Under the pieces are notes generated by a model. The model searched no databases, was not told the DNA's origin, and saw only the letters and a program-made list of their open reading frames with translations. Source: Platerodrilus igneus (taxonomy: Eukaryota; Arthropoda; Insecta; Coleoptera; Lycidae). Taken from it: a stretch of 64,000 bases of DNA. Each line of letters opens with the position of its first letter. Position 1 is the first letter of the stretch. The stretch covers positions 3,619,216 through 3,683,215 of the forward strand of contig JARFIW010000995.1 in the NCBI GenBank assembly GCA_036346225.1, given 5' to 3'. The translations under genes were made by a program, and so were the position numbers. Of the stretch, positions 34,742-45,269 are shown in pieces.

Positions 34742-36250
34742 GCCCATGTGGTTGGTTACCCATTGGGCGCGTCTCTAGGTGGCGGATAGGAGAAATCCCA
34801 GGATATAGGGCCAAGAGATTAGCTATCTACTCTGGGAAGGATCGTGATAAGTTTATCTTTATCAGTGATCCGTTCATTTACATTTCCAATGCTCCACCCG
34901 AGGGTACTACATTGGCTAGGAGGCAAGTTTTTTGTTGCCTGGAAATTTAGAATTTTGCCGAACCCTTGCAGTTCCAGGCAAAGTAGGGATCTTTAACGTG
35001 CGTGACAACACTCACACACGGGACCTCCACTTAACCTCTCATCCGAACGAGGGCGCAATTTTTGTGAAAAATGCTCACCTGCCATTTTTCAAGCAGTCGG
35101 CCGTGTCGGGATTTGAACCCGGGATCTTGGGATCCGTAGTCTTACGCTTACTACATTGATCTACGGCGACGCCTTTATCAGTGATCCAGTGACCTGAATG
35201 GCATAAGACCCACAACATGGTGGAGAACAAGAGACTGTGCTGATGCGGGATAAAATCCGTTCCGTAGTCAAGTGAGAACGCGGACCAAACCCCTCAACCC
35301 AAGCTGTAGTTTCGTGACTAATGGGCCTGCACTGAGGTAAACGAAGCCGGTGGGGCAATTTTGCAACACCGTCATACCGTGGCTTCCCTGCCGTCGTGGT
35401 CATGTCCCACGGGCAAGAGAGTGTCGGAATCTTGGCTTAACCCCCCGGGTCAAAAGCAGACAACCACGTTAAAAATTCCTAAACCTCGTGGTGTAGGACC
35501 GGCCCCAAGGGATGCGTGACTGAAAAATTGACCAGTCCCAATCGGGTCCAAAACTCGGTAAAAAGGGCGGCACCTCGTTTTATTCACGCTTTCCATGCCA
35601 ATAAGGGGCACCTAGCATGGCGACCATTTACCTCTTATATGCTCGTGGGAACAATCATGAATAATATTGGTACCACTAACAAAACTGAACCTGAGGAGGT
35701 GGAAGCAGCAATGGAGGACTTCTCAAGTAACCAAAATGTATCCATGGAGGTGAAGCAGACCTGGGATGCAAATCCGCTTGCAAGACCAGTGCCTGATATA
35801 CCAGACATGAAGAATACTATAAAGAAACTTGCAGGCACTGGACTGCAAGCAAAGAGGCTTTTGAGCGCTGCGTAAAAAGCTGAGGAAAGCCAAGAAAGTC
35901 GAATATGGGGCTTGGACGGAGTCAAACCCGTCCACGATGTAAGCTGATGGGGGACTGCGATATCGCCCTTATCCAGGAACCTTGGATTTGCAAGGGAAAG
36001 GTGCTACGACTGAGTTCAATCGGTGGGGCACTTGTATATAGTAGATCCACTGTTAGACCAAGGACTTGTATACCAATTAACTTAACCAGGGTCAGCACAA
36101 TAAGCCTTTTTGGCTGCAGTGCGGCTGAGCCATTTGGTAGACGCACCCACCAGGAGGAGTGGTTTTAGTGGGTATGCCGCAAGGAGAGTCTCACGCTTTG
36201 GCTATAAAAGCATTCCACTCCACCGGGTTTGGATAACAATCATAAAAAAA
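34742..36250 (+). mobile_element. LOA/I-like LINE remnant, internally deleted
   Basis: Near-perfect 9-bp duplications (GGCTCAGCC at 34733-34741, GGCACAGCC at 36251-36259) flank the block. The inverted arm at 43649-43657 shows the corresponding empty site. Inside are a GC-rich leader (34742-35515), an ORF1 remnant (35516-35875), the start of an endonuclease (DCDIALIQEPWICKGKV and PRTCIPINLT, about 35953-36090), then a jump to a 3' tail ending in a run of A. The reverse transcriptase is absent. The endonuclease N-terminus is typical of the R1/LOA/I group. A SINE (34872-35172) sits in the leader. Confidence 0.75.
34872..35172 (-). mobile_element. tRNA-derived SINE, second copy, 15-bp TSD
   Basis: Same family and orientation as 2554-2865. 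The 15-bp duplication CTTTATCAGTGATCC is perfect at 34857-34871 and 35173-35187. The tRNA-like head has a B box GGTTCAAATCC (plus-strand GGATTTGAACC near 35108-35118) and a decayed A box. It inserted into the LOA-like LINE, so it is the youngest layer here. Confidence 0.88.
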
Positions 36251-36635
36251 GGCACAGCCGTCTCTGTTACATTCTAGAAAAGATTAGCTAGACTACACTA
36301 ACATTTCTTCAGTCTCATATGCAGAATCTCTGAGTTACAGTTGACATCCCGTAATATTAAAAGCGCACAGGATACTTGTTTGCAGCTCCATCCTTGGAGA
36401 AGTGTATTTGAATTGAATTGAATTGAATTGAAACGTCTGTATTATTAAACTAAATATACATTGTAAGATATATAGTTTTGATACAAACTGCATCAAGCGC
36501 GATTAGGGCCATTAGGCCCTGTCTTACACCTAACTTGCATACAGCTGTACTCTTGAATAAGGTAAAAAAAATAAATAAATAATAAAAGAAATCACTACAC
36601 ACACCCTCGCACAAACGCACCCTACGCCCCACACA

Positions 36636-36662
36636 TGCACACACACACACACACACACATGT
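36636..36662. repeat. CA microsatellite
   Basis: About ten CA units in the 3' UTR of LINE C. The open frame at 36450-36668 on the minus strand is produced by this repeat. Confidence 0.85.
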
Positions 36663-36738
36663 ACACACAACTCTCTCTCACACATACAAACCCACGCACA
36701 CACTCATCGAACATCAGTTTAGGAAAATGCACTTGCCT

Positions 36739-39057
36739 CTACACGTGAAAGTTTAAAAGATATTCCTGCAAGAGTTTACGAAAACGTTGCACGGTCGGAG
36801 CCTGCCTAATATCAAGAGGAATAGTATTCCACAAGAGGGAACCGGAAACAAGAAAAGACAAATGGAATGTATGGGTATGGTGTATGGGGATTGATAGCAA
36901 GTCATCTCGCCTAGTATTATAGCGCCGATTTGAAAGAAAAGAAAAATGTTGGCTTAGGTAGAACGGGTTGCGGTTAGAAATAAGTTTATAGACAAGCACT
37001 GCCAAGTGAAGTTTTCGCCTATTGTTTAGTTTAAGCCACGACATTCTTGTGTAAAATGGGGTGACTCTTTCCCAATATTTTAGTTCGTAGATAAACCGTA
37101 CACAACTATTTTGCGAGCGTTGTAGACGTAAACTTAAATTAGATGAAAGATTGGTATACAATGCATCGCAATAATCGAAATGTGGAAGAATTAATGATTG
37201 TACTAACATTAACTTTAATTTAGTCGAAATAAACCGTTTTAGACGCTTAAGAGTATGCAGAGTAAATAGAACTTTTCTACACACGCTTGATACCTGATCT
37301 TTCCATCTGAGGTTTGGATCCAACAGAATACCTAGATTTTTAATTATAGGTGAAAAGTTTATGTTCGATTTTCCAAGCATTAACATGGGAAGATCCACGA
37401 ACTGAACTGATCTAATTAAATTTTGTGTTCCAAGAAGCAAAGCCTGGCATTTGGCCGGATTTATGGTTAATAAATTATTTTTACACCAACCGTCAACCCT
37501 TGATAGATCATCATTAACTGCCTGGAACGCTTCAATTATTTCTGTTGGAGAAAAATGGGAATAAATCTGCACGTCATCTGCATAGCAGTGGTAACGACAA
37601 AACTTCAATGTTGTGGAAAAGTCTTGAATGTACAAGCTAAACAAAAGGGGACCGAGTACACTGCCTTGAAGTACGCCTGTAACAAGGTCAATAGATTGTG
37701 AGATGTGGCCATTTTCATCTTTAACTTGCTGCGTGCATTGTGATAAGTATGATTCTACCCAAGAGATTGCTGACTCTGAAAAATTATTTAGACATTTTAA
37801 TTTAGTTAAAAGGATGTTAAAGTCAACACTGTTAAAGGCTGCACTGAAATCTAATAAAATCAGTAAAGTAAGTTTTTGACAATCCATGGCCTTTCTGACA
37901 TCATCAGTTACCCGCAGAAGCGCAGTACATGTACTATAATTCGCACGGAAACCCGATTGGTATTTGTCTAGTAATGTGTACTGTTTTAAAAATAACATTT
38001 GATCAAGTGCTAGGTATTCGGCGGATTTTGAAAGCGCTGGTAAAATGCTAATCGGACGATAATCATCTGGACCTAAAGGGTTTGCTTTCTTTGGTAATGG
38101 CATAACTATGGAGTGTTTCCATACTAATGGAAAACGAGCAGTGCTAAAAGATGTATTAATTATACTTGTAAAAGATTCTAGAGCAATTGGGCAGATTTGT
38201 GTAAGCATTGAGCTCGATATTTTATCAAAACCCAAAGCTTTTGATTTAATGCGCAGAACAGGCTTGTGGACATCATCGGTCGACACTTCAGTAAACACAA
38301 ATTGTGGAAATGAAGGGGGCGGTATACTGATTAAGCGTTTGATAGTATTCAGTTTAGCTGTATTGTCTTGCATCTTTAATCCAGAAAAATGTCGATTCAG
38401 GGTATCTACATGTATGCTGTAGGGCATCTGCAATAATGGTTTTCCTATACCAGCTTTCTTTAAAGCAGCCCAAGTTCTTCGGGAATCGGTATATGAAGCT
38501 ATAGAATGATAATATTTTAATTTAGAGTTTCTGATCAACTGCTTGGTCCTATTACGTATACTTTTGTAACGGTCATAATTCAATGCAGTATTAACTTTCT
38601 TATAAAATGCAAGTGCACTGTCTCTTATTCGTCTCGTTTCATTAATTTTAGGGGTTTACCACGGAGATTTTGGTCTAGTTACCCTAACTGTTTTAAATTG
38701 AGCATGAATGTCAAAAATATTGTTAACAAGTGTATTGAACTTGTGGAGTTTAGCATCAACATCTGCTTCCTCATCGATTTCATGCCAGCTCGCACGTTCT
38801 ATATCTGTCTGTAGAAGTTCAGAATTAACACTCTTAAAATCCCAATAAGTAATTAATTTAGGTTGAAATTTATATGTTTTAAGTGAATATGATACAAAAA
38901 TAAGATCGTGTTTAGAGATTTCTAATATCGGTATTTGTCCAAAATTTAGTGCTCTGTCCTTATTCGAAATTATAATATGGTCAATAATCGATGATGAAAG
39001 GGGTGCATGGTGAGTGGGTTCAAGTGATAAAATGCTAAGATTACATGCATCCATCAT
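36739..39057 (-). pseudogene. LINE C ORF2 (endonuclease end, reverse transcriptase)
   Basis: A single reading frame of about 770 codons runs from 39057 to 36739 with only one stop (TAA at 38656-38658). The first 130 codons hold the end of the endonuclease (IIDHIIISNK, EISKHDLIFVSY). The RT landmarks are DDYRPISILPALSKSAEYL, YQSGFR, LLDFSAAFNSVDF (motif A), GVLQGSVLGPLLF (motif B) and CYADDVQIYSHF (motif C). The C-terminal part (FDYCDALY, HNTRRDDLL-like NTRRDDLL, LWNTIPLDIRQA) is complete. This is the best-preserved coding sequence among the LINEs here and suggests recent activity of its family. Clade: CR1/L2/Rex-like; not resolved further. Confidence 0.88.
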
Positions 39058-39252
39058 AGTTCGAAAATAATGGGCCTCGGAAGTATTTATGCAGTAAGAA
39101 GCGCAGGGTTGTTGAGATTTTATCTGCCGATACTCTTTCCTCAGCGTTAACCCAGGGAGTCCGGCACTGTTTGCTCTTGTATTTCATGTTTAATTGATAG
39201 TAACCTAATTTTGGGGTTATCATATAATAATTAAACTAGGGTCGTTCACTAT

Positions 39253-39498
39253 TGTAGTTTTATTTCAAACTTTCCCGCCTTAACGCCATTCAGTGTATAT
39301 ATTTGGGTTAAGTTACCGTCACACAATGTAGGTGTCACTAGCCACAGCCATAGAGGACTAGATCACGAGGCCAGGCATTGTCAAGAGAGGGTGTTCGTTC
39401 ATCCGCAGGTCGGGTACATTACAGAGTTTGGTGTGTGACCAGGGTGTGTGCCGTTTATAAAGGGCATTCGATTCAGCCTTCAGGTGCGTTACACTACA
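39253..39498 (+). repeat. LTR-like segment, plus orientation
   Basis: It starts TGTAGTTTTATTTC and ends ACACTACA. It is followed at 39502-39521 by TTTGGTGCCGTGACC-like sequence, the kind of primer-binding/leader start seen after BEL/Pao LTRs. Near its 3' end a roughly 85-bp segment is duplicated (GGGTGTTCGTTCATCC...TTTGGTGTGTGACCAGGG, then GGGCATTCGATTCAGC...TTTGGTGCCGTGACCAGG). An inverted copy lies at 40512-40682. Confidence 0.55.
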
Positions 39499-39501
39499 AG
39501 A

Positions 39502-39521
39502 GTTTGGTGCCGTGACCAGGA
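39502..39521 (+). other. Primer-binding-site-like sequence
   Basis: GTTTGGTGCCGTGACCAGG directly follows the LTR-like end and resembles the start of the leader in BEL/Pao elements. No downstream Gag follows. Confidence 0.4.
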
Positions 39522-39539
39522 TACGTTACAAGTATTACA

Positions 39540-40500
39540 TGTTTATCAAGTATAAGACTTAAGTGTAACCAATATTAATGTCTTGGCTTTACAATAGACA
39601 CAATATGACATAAGTGTACTTTGCTGTGTGTAGTAGTTGTTGGTCTAGGTCTATTGCATGATGATTGTTTTTGCAAAGCCAAATGTACAAATGTGGCTAC
39701 TGTCGCTGGATATTTTCTACTCATTGTGCTGCCTATTTCAAGCACTCTTGTTCACAGAAATTTAATAAAGATGTGCATAAATTGCAAGCAACTAAATATA
39801 GCGAGGTAATAATGGGTAATACAATACAGTACCTCTTATGAATAGAAGCAATATATTTGTTCTAGTTTCTAAAAATGATACATCCGTAAATCCAAATCCT
39901 GATTCGGATAGTGAAGTGTTAATTACATCATTAATTTCAACAAGGAGGTCATTGTATGATTTTACAGTAAAACATAGTGAACTGTAAATTTTGCAAAGAA
40001 ATTCACAGTGGCAAGTAATATATAACTGCATACGAGCATTAGTATCCACAGAGGAAATAAAAACAAAATGGTAATATCTGCGCGAGCAAAATCAAGACAA
40101 AAAATAAAGGAATAAAAACCTAGTGGTTCTGAAGCAGAAGGTGCGAGCAATTAATCCAGTTTCTGATATTACAATTTAATGTCATTTTTAGATAATACAT
40201 TAAAAAGAAAAGTAAGGATAGTGGTTATTACATTGATTCTTTTATGTGCTTGTGTATTCTTATAGGACTGTAACATCAATAAATCTCGCTGGGAGTTTAC
40301 TTTCATCTTATACTAACAAACACGACAAATAAAAGTGGATTAGAAAGAAGCCACGAAAAAGGTAAGAATTGTAACAAACATTAAATGCTGAGGGGTTCTC
40401 TTGAAGCTTGCCATATATGTACTCATTTTTATTAATCTATCCTGATATGCGATTATGCAAAATTTCATTAATTCTGATAAAAACAATAAATGAATATTAT
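39540..40500. other. Spacer between inverted LTR-like segments
   Basis: About 1 kb with no recognised coding sequence; the frames at 39621-39809 (plus) and 39792-40150 (minus) show no motif. It is the centre of the large inverted structure. Confidence 0.4.
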
Positions 40501-40511
40501 GTATAATTTGT

Positions 40512-40682
40512 TGTAGTGTAACCGACCTGAAGGCTGACCCAAACGCCCTCTATACACGGGCTCCATGATCTAACATCTAGTGGCAGTGGCTCGACGACGC
40601 CTACGTTGTGTTGTTATAATGTAACCCAAATTCACACTGGTAAGGTGGCGTTAAGGCGAGAAGGTTTGAAATAAAACTAACG
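40512..40682 (-). repeat. LTR-like segment, minus orientation
   Basis: Read on the minus strand it shares TTTTATTTCAAAC, CGCCTTAACGCC and GTCAGCCTTCAGGT with 39253-39498 and ends in the same TTACACTACA. No primer-binding-like sequence follows. A deletion makes it shorter than the plus copy. Confidence 0.55.
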
Positions 40683-40734
40683 TGACTTTTAATCAAAACA
40701 ATAACTTAGTTAAAATGAAGTGTAAACTAAAATT

Positions 40735-42870
40735 CAAAAATTGAGAAAGGTTAAAAAAGAGGGATGGGATCTAGGTGAGCTTAATGATAGTAGGGTAAAA
40801 GAGGAATATAAACAAGTATTAGATAATAAGAGCAAAGAGATAACTGTAGGAGGGAACGTAGAAAATAGATGGAAAGAAATAAAACTGACTGTACATGATA
40901 CAGCAACACAGACTATAGGTAAGAAAAAAATAGAAGCGAGAAAACCCTGAGTAACAAAGGAGATATTAGATTTAATAGAGAATAGAAGAAAGCTTAAATC
41001 TTTCAGGTACTTGGATAGTGAAAGTAAGCAAAAATATAATACAGTTAGAAATAAGATAGTACACGAGTGTAGAAAAGCTAGAAATAAATAGATGGAGGAG
41101 AATTGTAAGGGAATACAATATGATTTGAGAGTAGGTAAGACAGACAGGGCTTACAGAGCAGTTAAAAAGTTTTTTGGGGAAGATAGGAAAAAATATAATG
41201 GTATTAGAGACGAGAATAATGAGCTTCTAATAAATATAGTTGAGGTAGCAGATAGATGGAAAAGATATTTAGAAGATTTATATAAGGGAGACGATATAGA
41301 TGAGTTAGAGAACGGCCAAGAAGAGGATGTAGAAATAGGGTTCTCAATATTAAGAGAGGAATTTGATAGAGCTGTTCGGAATCTTAAACTAAATAAAGCG
41401 CCAGGGATAGACGATATTCCCGCAGAATTAATAAAATATGCAAGTCAGAAAACTTTAGACAGATTATATGAACTAGTAAAAGTAATATATGACACAGGTG
41501 AGGTTCAAATAGATTTCGAAAAAAATATTATTATCGCAATCACAAAAAAGTCAGGAGCTGATAGGTGCGAGAATTTTAGAACGGTTAGTTTAACTTCTCA
41601 TGCTTCCAAAATACTAACAATAATAATTAAATATAGAGTAGAAGCTTTGACTGAGAATTATTTAGGCGAAGACCAATATGGTTTTCGTAAAGACAGAGGG
41701 ACTATAGAACCGATACTAATGATTAGGGTAATTATCGAAAAAAGGTTACAAAAAAATAAAAAGACTCATTTCGCGTTTGTAGATTTAGAAAAAGCATTTG
41801 ATAGGGTTGATTGGATTGTTATGTTCAGGGTTTTGCAAAAAATAGGAATCTCTCATAGGGATAGAAAAATTATTTACAGTCTATATAAAAACCAAAGCAT
41901 AGTAATTAGATTTGATGAAATAGAAAAGGAAGCTAAGATTAGAAATGGTGTTAGACAGGGTTGTATACTGTCTCCCTTGATTTTTAATGTTTATATTGAG
42001 GAACCTTTAAACTTAGCTAGAGAGAAAAAAGAGATAGGTATTAGTGTACGGGGACAGAAAATAGACATGCTACGTTTTGCAGATGATATAGCCATTATAG
42101 CAGAGTCTAGAAAAGAGTTAGGAGAGTTTTTAAATATTATAGATGAGATACTACAGAGTAACTATAGTATGAGAATTAACTCAGTAAAGACAAAGATAAT
42201 GACAAGTGAGTTACAGGCTAGTTCTAAACCAAAATTAAAAATAGGTAATACCGAGTTAGAGGAGGTAGATGAATTTTGCTATTAGGTAGTATAATTACAA
42301 AGGATGGAAGTAGCAGAAGGGATATAGTAGCTAGAATAGCTCAAGCTAGAAAAATGTTTTTAAAAAAGAAAAACTTACTAATAGCTAATAGTATTCGTTT
42401 AGATAATAGAAAAAGTTTCTTACAGTCGTACGTATGGAGCGTTCTACTATACGGTAGTGAGATTTGAACAATTAAAGAAGTAGATAAGAAAAAGATAGAA
42501 GCTTTTGAAACTTGGTGTTATAGGAGAATATTAAAGATTAGTTGGACAGATAGAGTAACAAACGAGGAAGTTTATAGAAGGATAGGTGAGGAACCCTGTA
42601 TGTGGAAACAATTGAAGGTCAGGAGAGATAGAATGATAGGGCACCAGTTAAGACATGAGGGACTATTTAGTAAAGTCTTAGATTATAGACTACTAAATAA
42701 AAATAGAGTAGGAAGGCCTAGACAAAGCTATATTAGTCAAATTATTAGAGATTTAGGTTGTGAAGGGTATGCAAACCTTTTTAGACTAGCTCCGAATAGA
42801 AAAGAATTTAGAGCTGCGTCAAACCGACTTTAAGTAAGTTCGAAAACAAAACAAAAAAAAAATAAAAATA
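40735..42870 (+). mobile_element. RTE-like LINE, 5'-truncated, with reverse transcriptase
   Basis: The element starts within the linker after the endonuclease and continues to a 3' end rich in A (about 42870) after the conserved GCGTCAAACCGAC block. It belongs to the same family as 26267-26995 and 63270-64000. Its 3' end is the source of the tails of the short elements at 9401-9709 and 43049-43350. Confidence 0.85.
40741..42833 (+). pseudogene. RTE-like ORF2, linker and reverse transcriptase
   Basis: The frame is nearly continuous. RT landmarks: LNKAPGIDDIPAELIKYA, ENFRTVSLTSHASKIL, QYGFRKDRGT, AFVDLEKAFDRVDW (motif A), GVRQGCILSPLIFN (motif B), LRFADDIAII (motif C, Asp pair intact), then the C-terminal region VWSVLLYGSE, EAFETWCYRR and RDRMIGHQLRH. 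Breaks: TGA at 40948 and TAG at 41089 upstream, a one-base deletion near 42283, and TGA at 42465. The 397-codon core (41092-42285) is fully open. It would copy LINE RNA at the target nick. RTE assignment rests on motif style, not on a tree. Confidence 0.88.
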
Positions 42871-42881
42871 GTTAACTAAAT

Positions 42882-43066
42882 GTCACCATCACAAACTCAC
42901 AATTAGTTAGCGGTCTGGCACGTTGGTAACGTTTCGTTGCTTAAGCCTTACCATAACATATAATTTAATAAACGTCACCATGACATAACTCACAATTAGA
43001 TAGCGGTCTGGCATGTTGGCAGTGATTCGTTGCTTAAGCCTTACCATAACATATAATTTAACACTT
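42882..43066. repeat. Two-copy tandem repeat, about 93-bp unit
   Basis: Two units each contain ACTCACAATTAG, AGCGGTCTGGCA, GTTGCTTAAGCCTTACC and ATAACATATAATTTAA. The second unit runs straight into the short element at 43049, so the unit may be its 5' part. AGCGGTCT-GGCA-GTTGG is faintly like a tRNA A-box region, but no B box follows. Confidence 0.75.
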
Positions 43067-43350
43067 TTCCTTTTTTGAAGCGGATAACCAGGTTATATTG
43101 CATTTCCTTATAAATGGTAATCATGTAAACATGATAGAGTTCTTTAACAACCATCAGGTTGCTAATATCTATGTAGAGCCAGGTGGATAGGAAAAAGATA
43201 GAAGGATATAGGAAGACCTAGACCAAACTATATTAGTCAAATTATTAGAAATTTAGGTTGTGAAGGGTATGTAGAGCTTTAGATTAGCACAGAATAGAAA
43301 AGAAGTTAGAGCTGCGTCAAACCGACCTTAAGTACGGTCGAAAACAAAAT
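43049..43350 (+). mobile_element. LINE-tailed short retroelement, second copy
   Basis: It has the same unit and internal junction as 9401-9709, in plus orientation: TATAATTTAACACTTTTCC at the 5' side, GATAACCAGGTTATATT, CCATCAGGTTGCTAATATC, then the RTE 3' tail and GAAAACAAAATGAAAAAAAT. It lies between the tandem repeat and the end of repeat R. Confidence 0.78.
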
Positions 43351-43384
43351 GAAAAAAATAACACTAAATACGTCATTGGCATGA

Positions 43385-45262
43385 AAGTATAGAAAATGGC
43401 ATTCAAAGCAAACAGTGCCGTACTCAACCTGAGCGATTGGGGAAAGAGCATGGCAGAGAAAACCCCAAACTGCCCTCACACTTCCAACTGCATTTGGCAC
43501 ATCTCGACAAGGACGGGTAACGTACAAGTACCCAGATCACCAACACTGAAATTGACGGGATGTCAACTGTTCCCCAGACTTACCACACATAACAACTGAA
43601 GAAACATTAGTGTAGACCAGCTAGTCTTTTCTGGTAGGTACTGAGGTTGGCTAGGCCAATACTACCCAGCTAAAGTTGAAGAGGAGGGACACCAGGAAGA
43701 TGACCTGCACCTTGACTACCAATGTTCCTCCCCGCACGGAGATAAAATGTTAGTAATATTCAACAAGGCTCGAACACACGCGCCCACATACATACATTTA
43801 CAGTTTCCAGCCCGTGTTACAAAATATTTCACAAAGACTAGCCGGCTTCCTATTATTTGCAAAAAGGTACACTACAAGTACATTGACAAGACAACATGAA
43901 TCACTGAAATGAACTTATGGTTTGATTGCGCATAGTCATAAATGCTAACGCGAAAGACACGAAGATGATCGGTCATACCAGAGGTTCAATTGAATTACAT
44001 CACAACAATTATCACAAACGTTAAATACTAGTTAATTATATAGGAACATCGGCTAGATAATAGGATAAACAAAACAACAAACATATCATGAAGTTAAACC
44101 CAGATGTGAGCAGTGCAGTTGTAAATGTGATTAATATGCTGAAATAAAACAATTACACATAAATAAAATATCAAATGAATGACAAATATCAAACAAATAC
44201 AAAATATGTTGGCAGCAATTACATATCCAAAATTCTAAAGCATTAAAACAAGCCCAGATTCAAGCGCTAAATCTTTATAAAAGTGCATGTTAGTTAAATA
44301 TATTAAATCTAGTAAGCAAATGTTAAAAATTATTGATTATGATTGCATCGGTTAAAACGTACCTTTTGAAAAATTAAATACATAGTGGCATTACAAATTA
44401 CAAACAGAAATATACATAACAACGTTGTGGTTAATTCAATTTCTATCTTAAAACCAGAACAAATATAATCTAAAAATATAATGCTGTTCATATTCAAACT
44501 TGTCTAATAATTTGATTCAATATATCCAAGGGATGATGTTGGTACAAACTGTTCGTAAAATCACAGTAAGGGTACATTTACTATTGATTCTGCAATAAGT
44601 GCAATACAATGGAAGTTCGAACTCTGCATTAAATACTAAATAAACATTATTTCAAATAAACAAATATTAGTTTTACTCTTATATAGATACTAAATAAACA
44701 ATTCCGATAAATAAATATTAGTTTTCGGTTGTTAAACCAAACCACACTCATTTATACATAAAACGTTCAATAAAATCGTAAATAATTCATCTATATTAAA
44801 CATCATAAGTAATACAACCGGCATCCGATTCTATGACAAAAGCAACAGGTAACACATATATATTTCCTTCAATGATTAAATAACTAACGGTTTTCAATAA
44901 GTACCAACATCACACTCAAAACAAGGCTGGAATTACCAAATGTAATTAGATTACCTGAAATAGCAACCACATTATCAACTTATTAAACATTACCTTTTAA
45001 CCGCCAAGGGAAGCTTTTTCCACCTGCCATTTTTAAATCTAAAAGTAAATTCCTTTAACCTTGTCGACTAGCTAGATCGTTGGTATACATGCGTCCCTTA
45101 TAATGTAAATTCTAACGTCACGGAATGCGTTCAGAAACCTGAAAGTGGTTATTGAGCTATTCTAGCAAATACCTTCAAATATCGAAATGTACACTATAAT
45201 ATTTGCAATAATTATCAACCAATGAGAAATCGACTTAGAAACACTACAGATCGCTTCATTGT
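43385..45262 (-). repeat. Inverted repeat R, right arm (uninterrupted)
   Basis: This 1.88-kb arm is the inverted counterpart of the left arm at 33275-39200. It holds the empty site for the LOA-like LINE (43649-43657). On the minus strand it starts with an ATTGG box and TTATTGCAAAT near 45200-45230, then ATG at 45033 opening MAGGKSFPWRLK and an AAAG|GTAATG donor. The arms differ by many substitutions and small indels, so the duplication is old. No protein-coding family was recognised. Confidence 0.75.
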
Positions 45263-45269
45263 CTATTTT

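Larger units (their letters stand above)
36410..39079 (-). mobile_element. LINE C: 5'-truncated LINE with GAATT tail
   Basis: On the minus strand the element goes from endonuclease C-terminus through a full RT to a 3' UTR and an AATTC-repeat tail (36410-36432). Flanks GAAGTGTATTT (36399-36409) and GAAGTATTT (39080-39088) look like a slightly diverged target duplication. Repeat R continues on both sides, which fixes the boundaries. CA microsatellites lie in the 3' UTR at about 36636-36660. Confidence 0.82.
33275..39200 (+). repeat. Inverted repeat R, left arm (interrupted by two LINEs)
   Basis: 33275-34741, 36251-36398 and about 39080-39200 together align, inverted, with 43385-45262. Shared blocks include TCTCATTGGTTGATAATTAT, GATGCAATCATAAT, CAACTTTAG, GTTGACATCCCGT and CGGCACTGTTTGC. 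The interruptions are a LOA-like LINE (34742-36250) and LINE C (36410-39079), both flanked by short duplications. Near the left end an ATG at 33491 opens a 13-codon exon-like stretch ending in AAAG|GTAATG; the other arm preserves both the ATG and the donor. What the unit is remains unknown. Confidence 0.75.

Noticed and set aside
36450..36668. Cys/Val-rich 72-codon open frame on the minus strand
   Set aside because: Created by the CA microsatellite in the LINE C 3' UTR.
33275..45262. Polinton/Maverick or other giant virus-like transposon with long terminal inverted repeats
   Set aside because: The inverted arms would fit, but no polymerase B, integrase, ATPase, protease or capsid gene was seen between them; the inner content is LINEs and LTR-like pieces.
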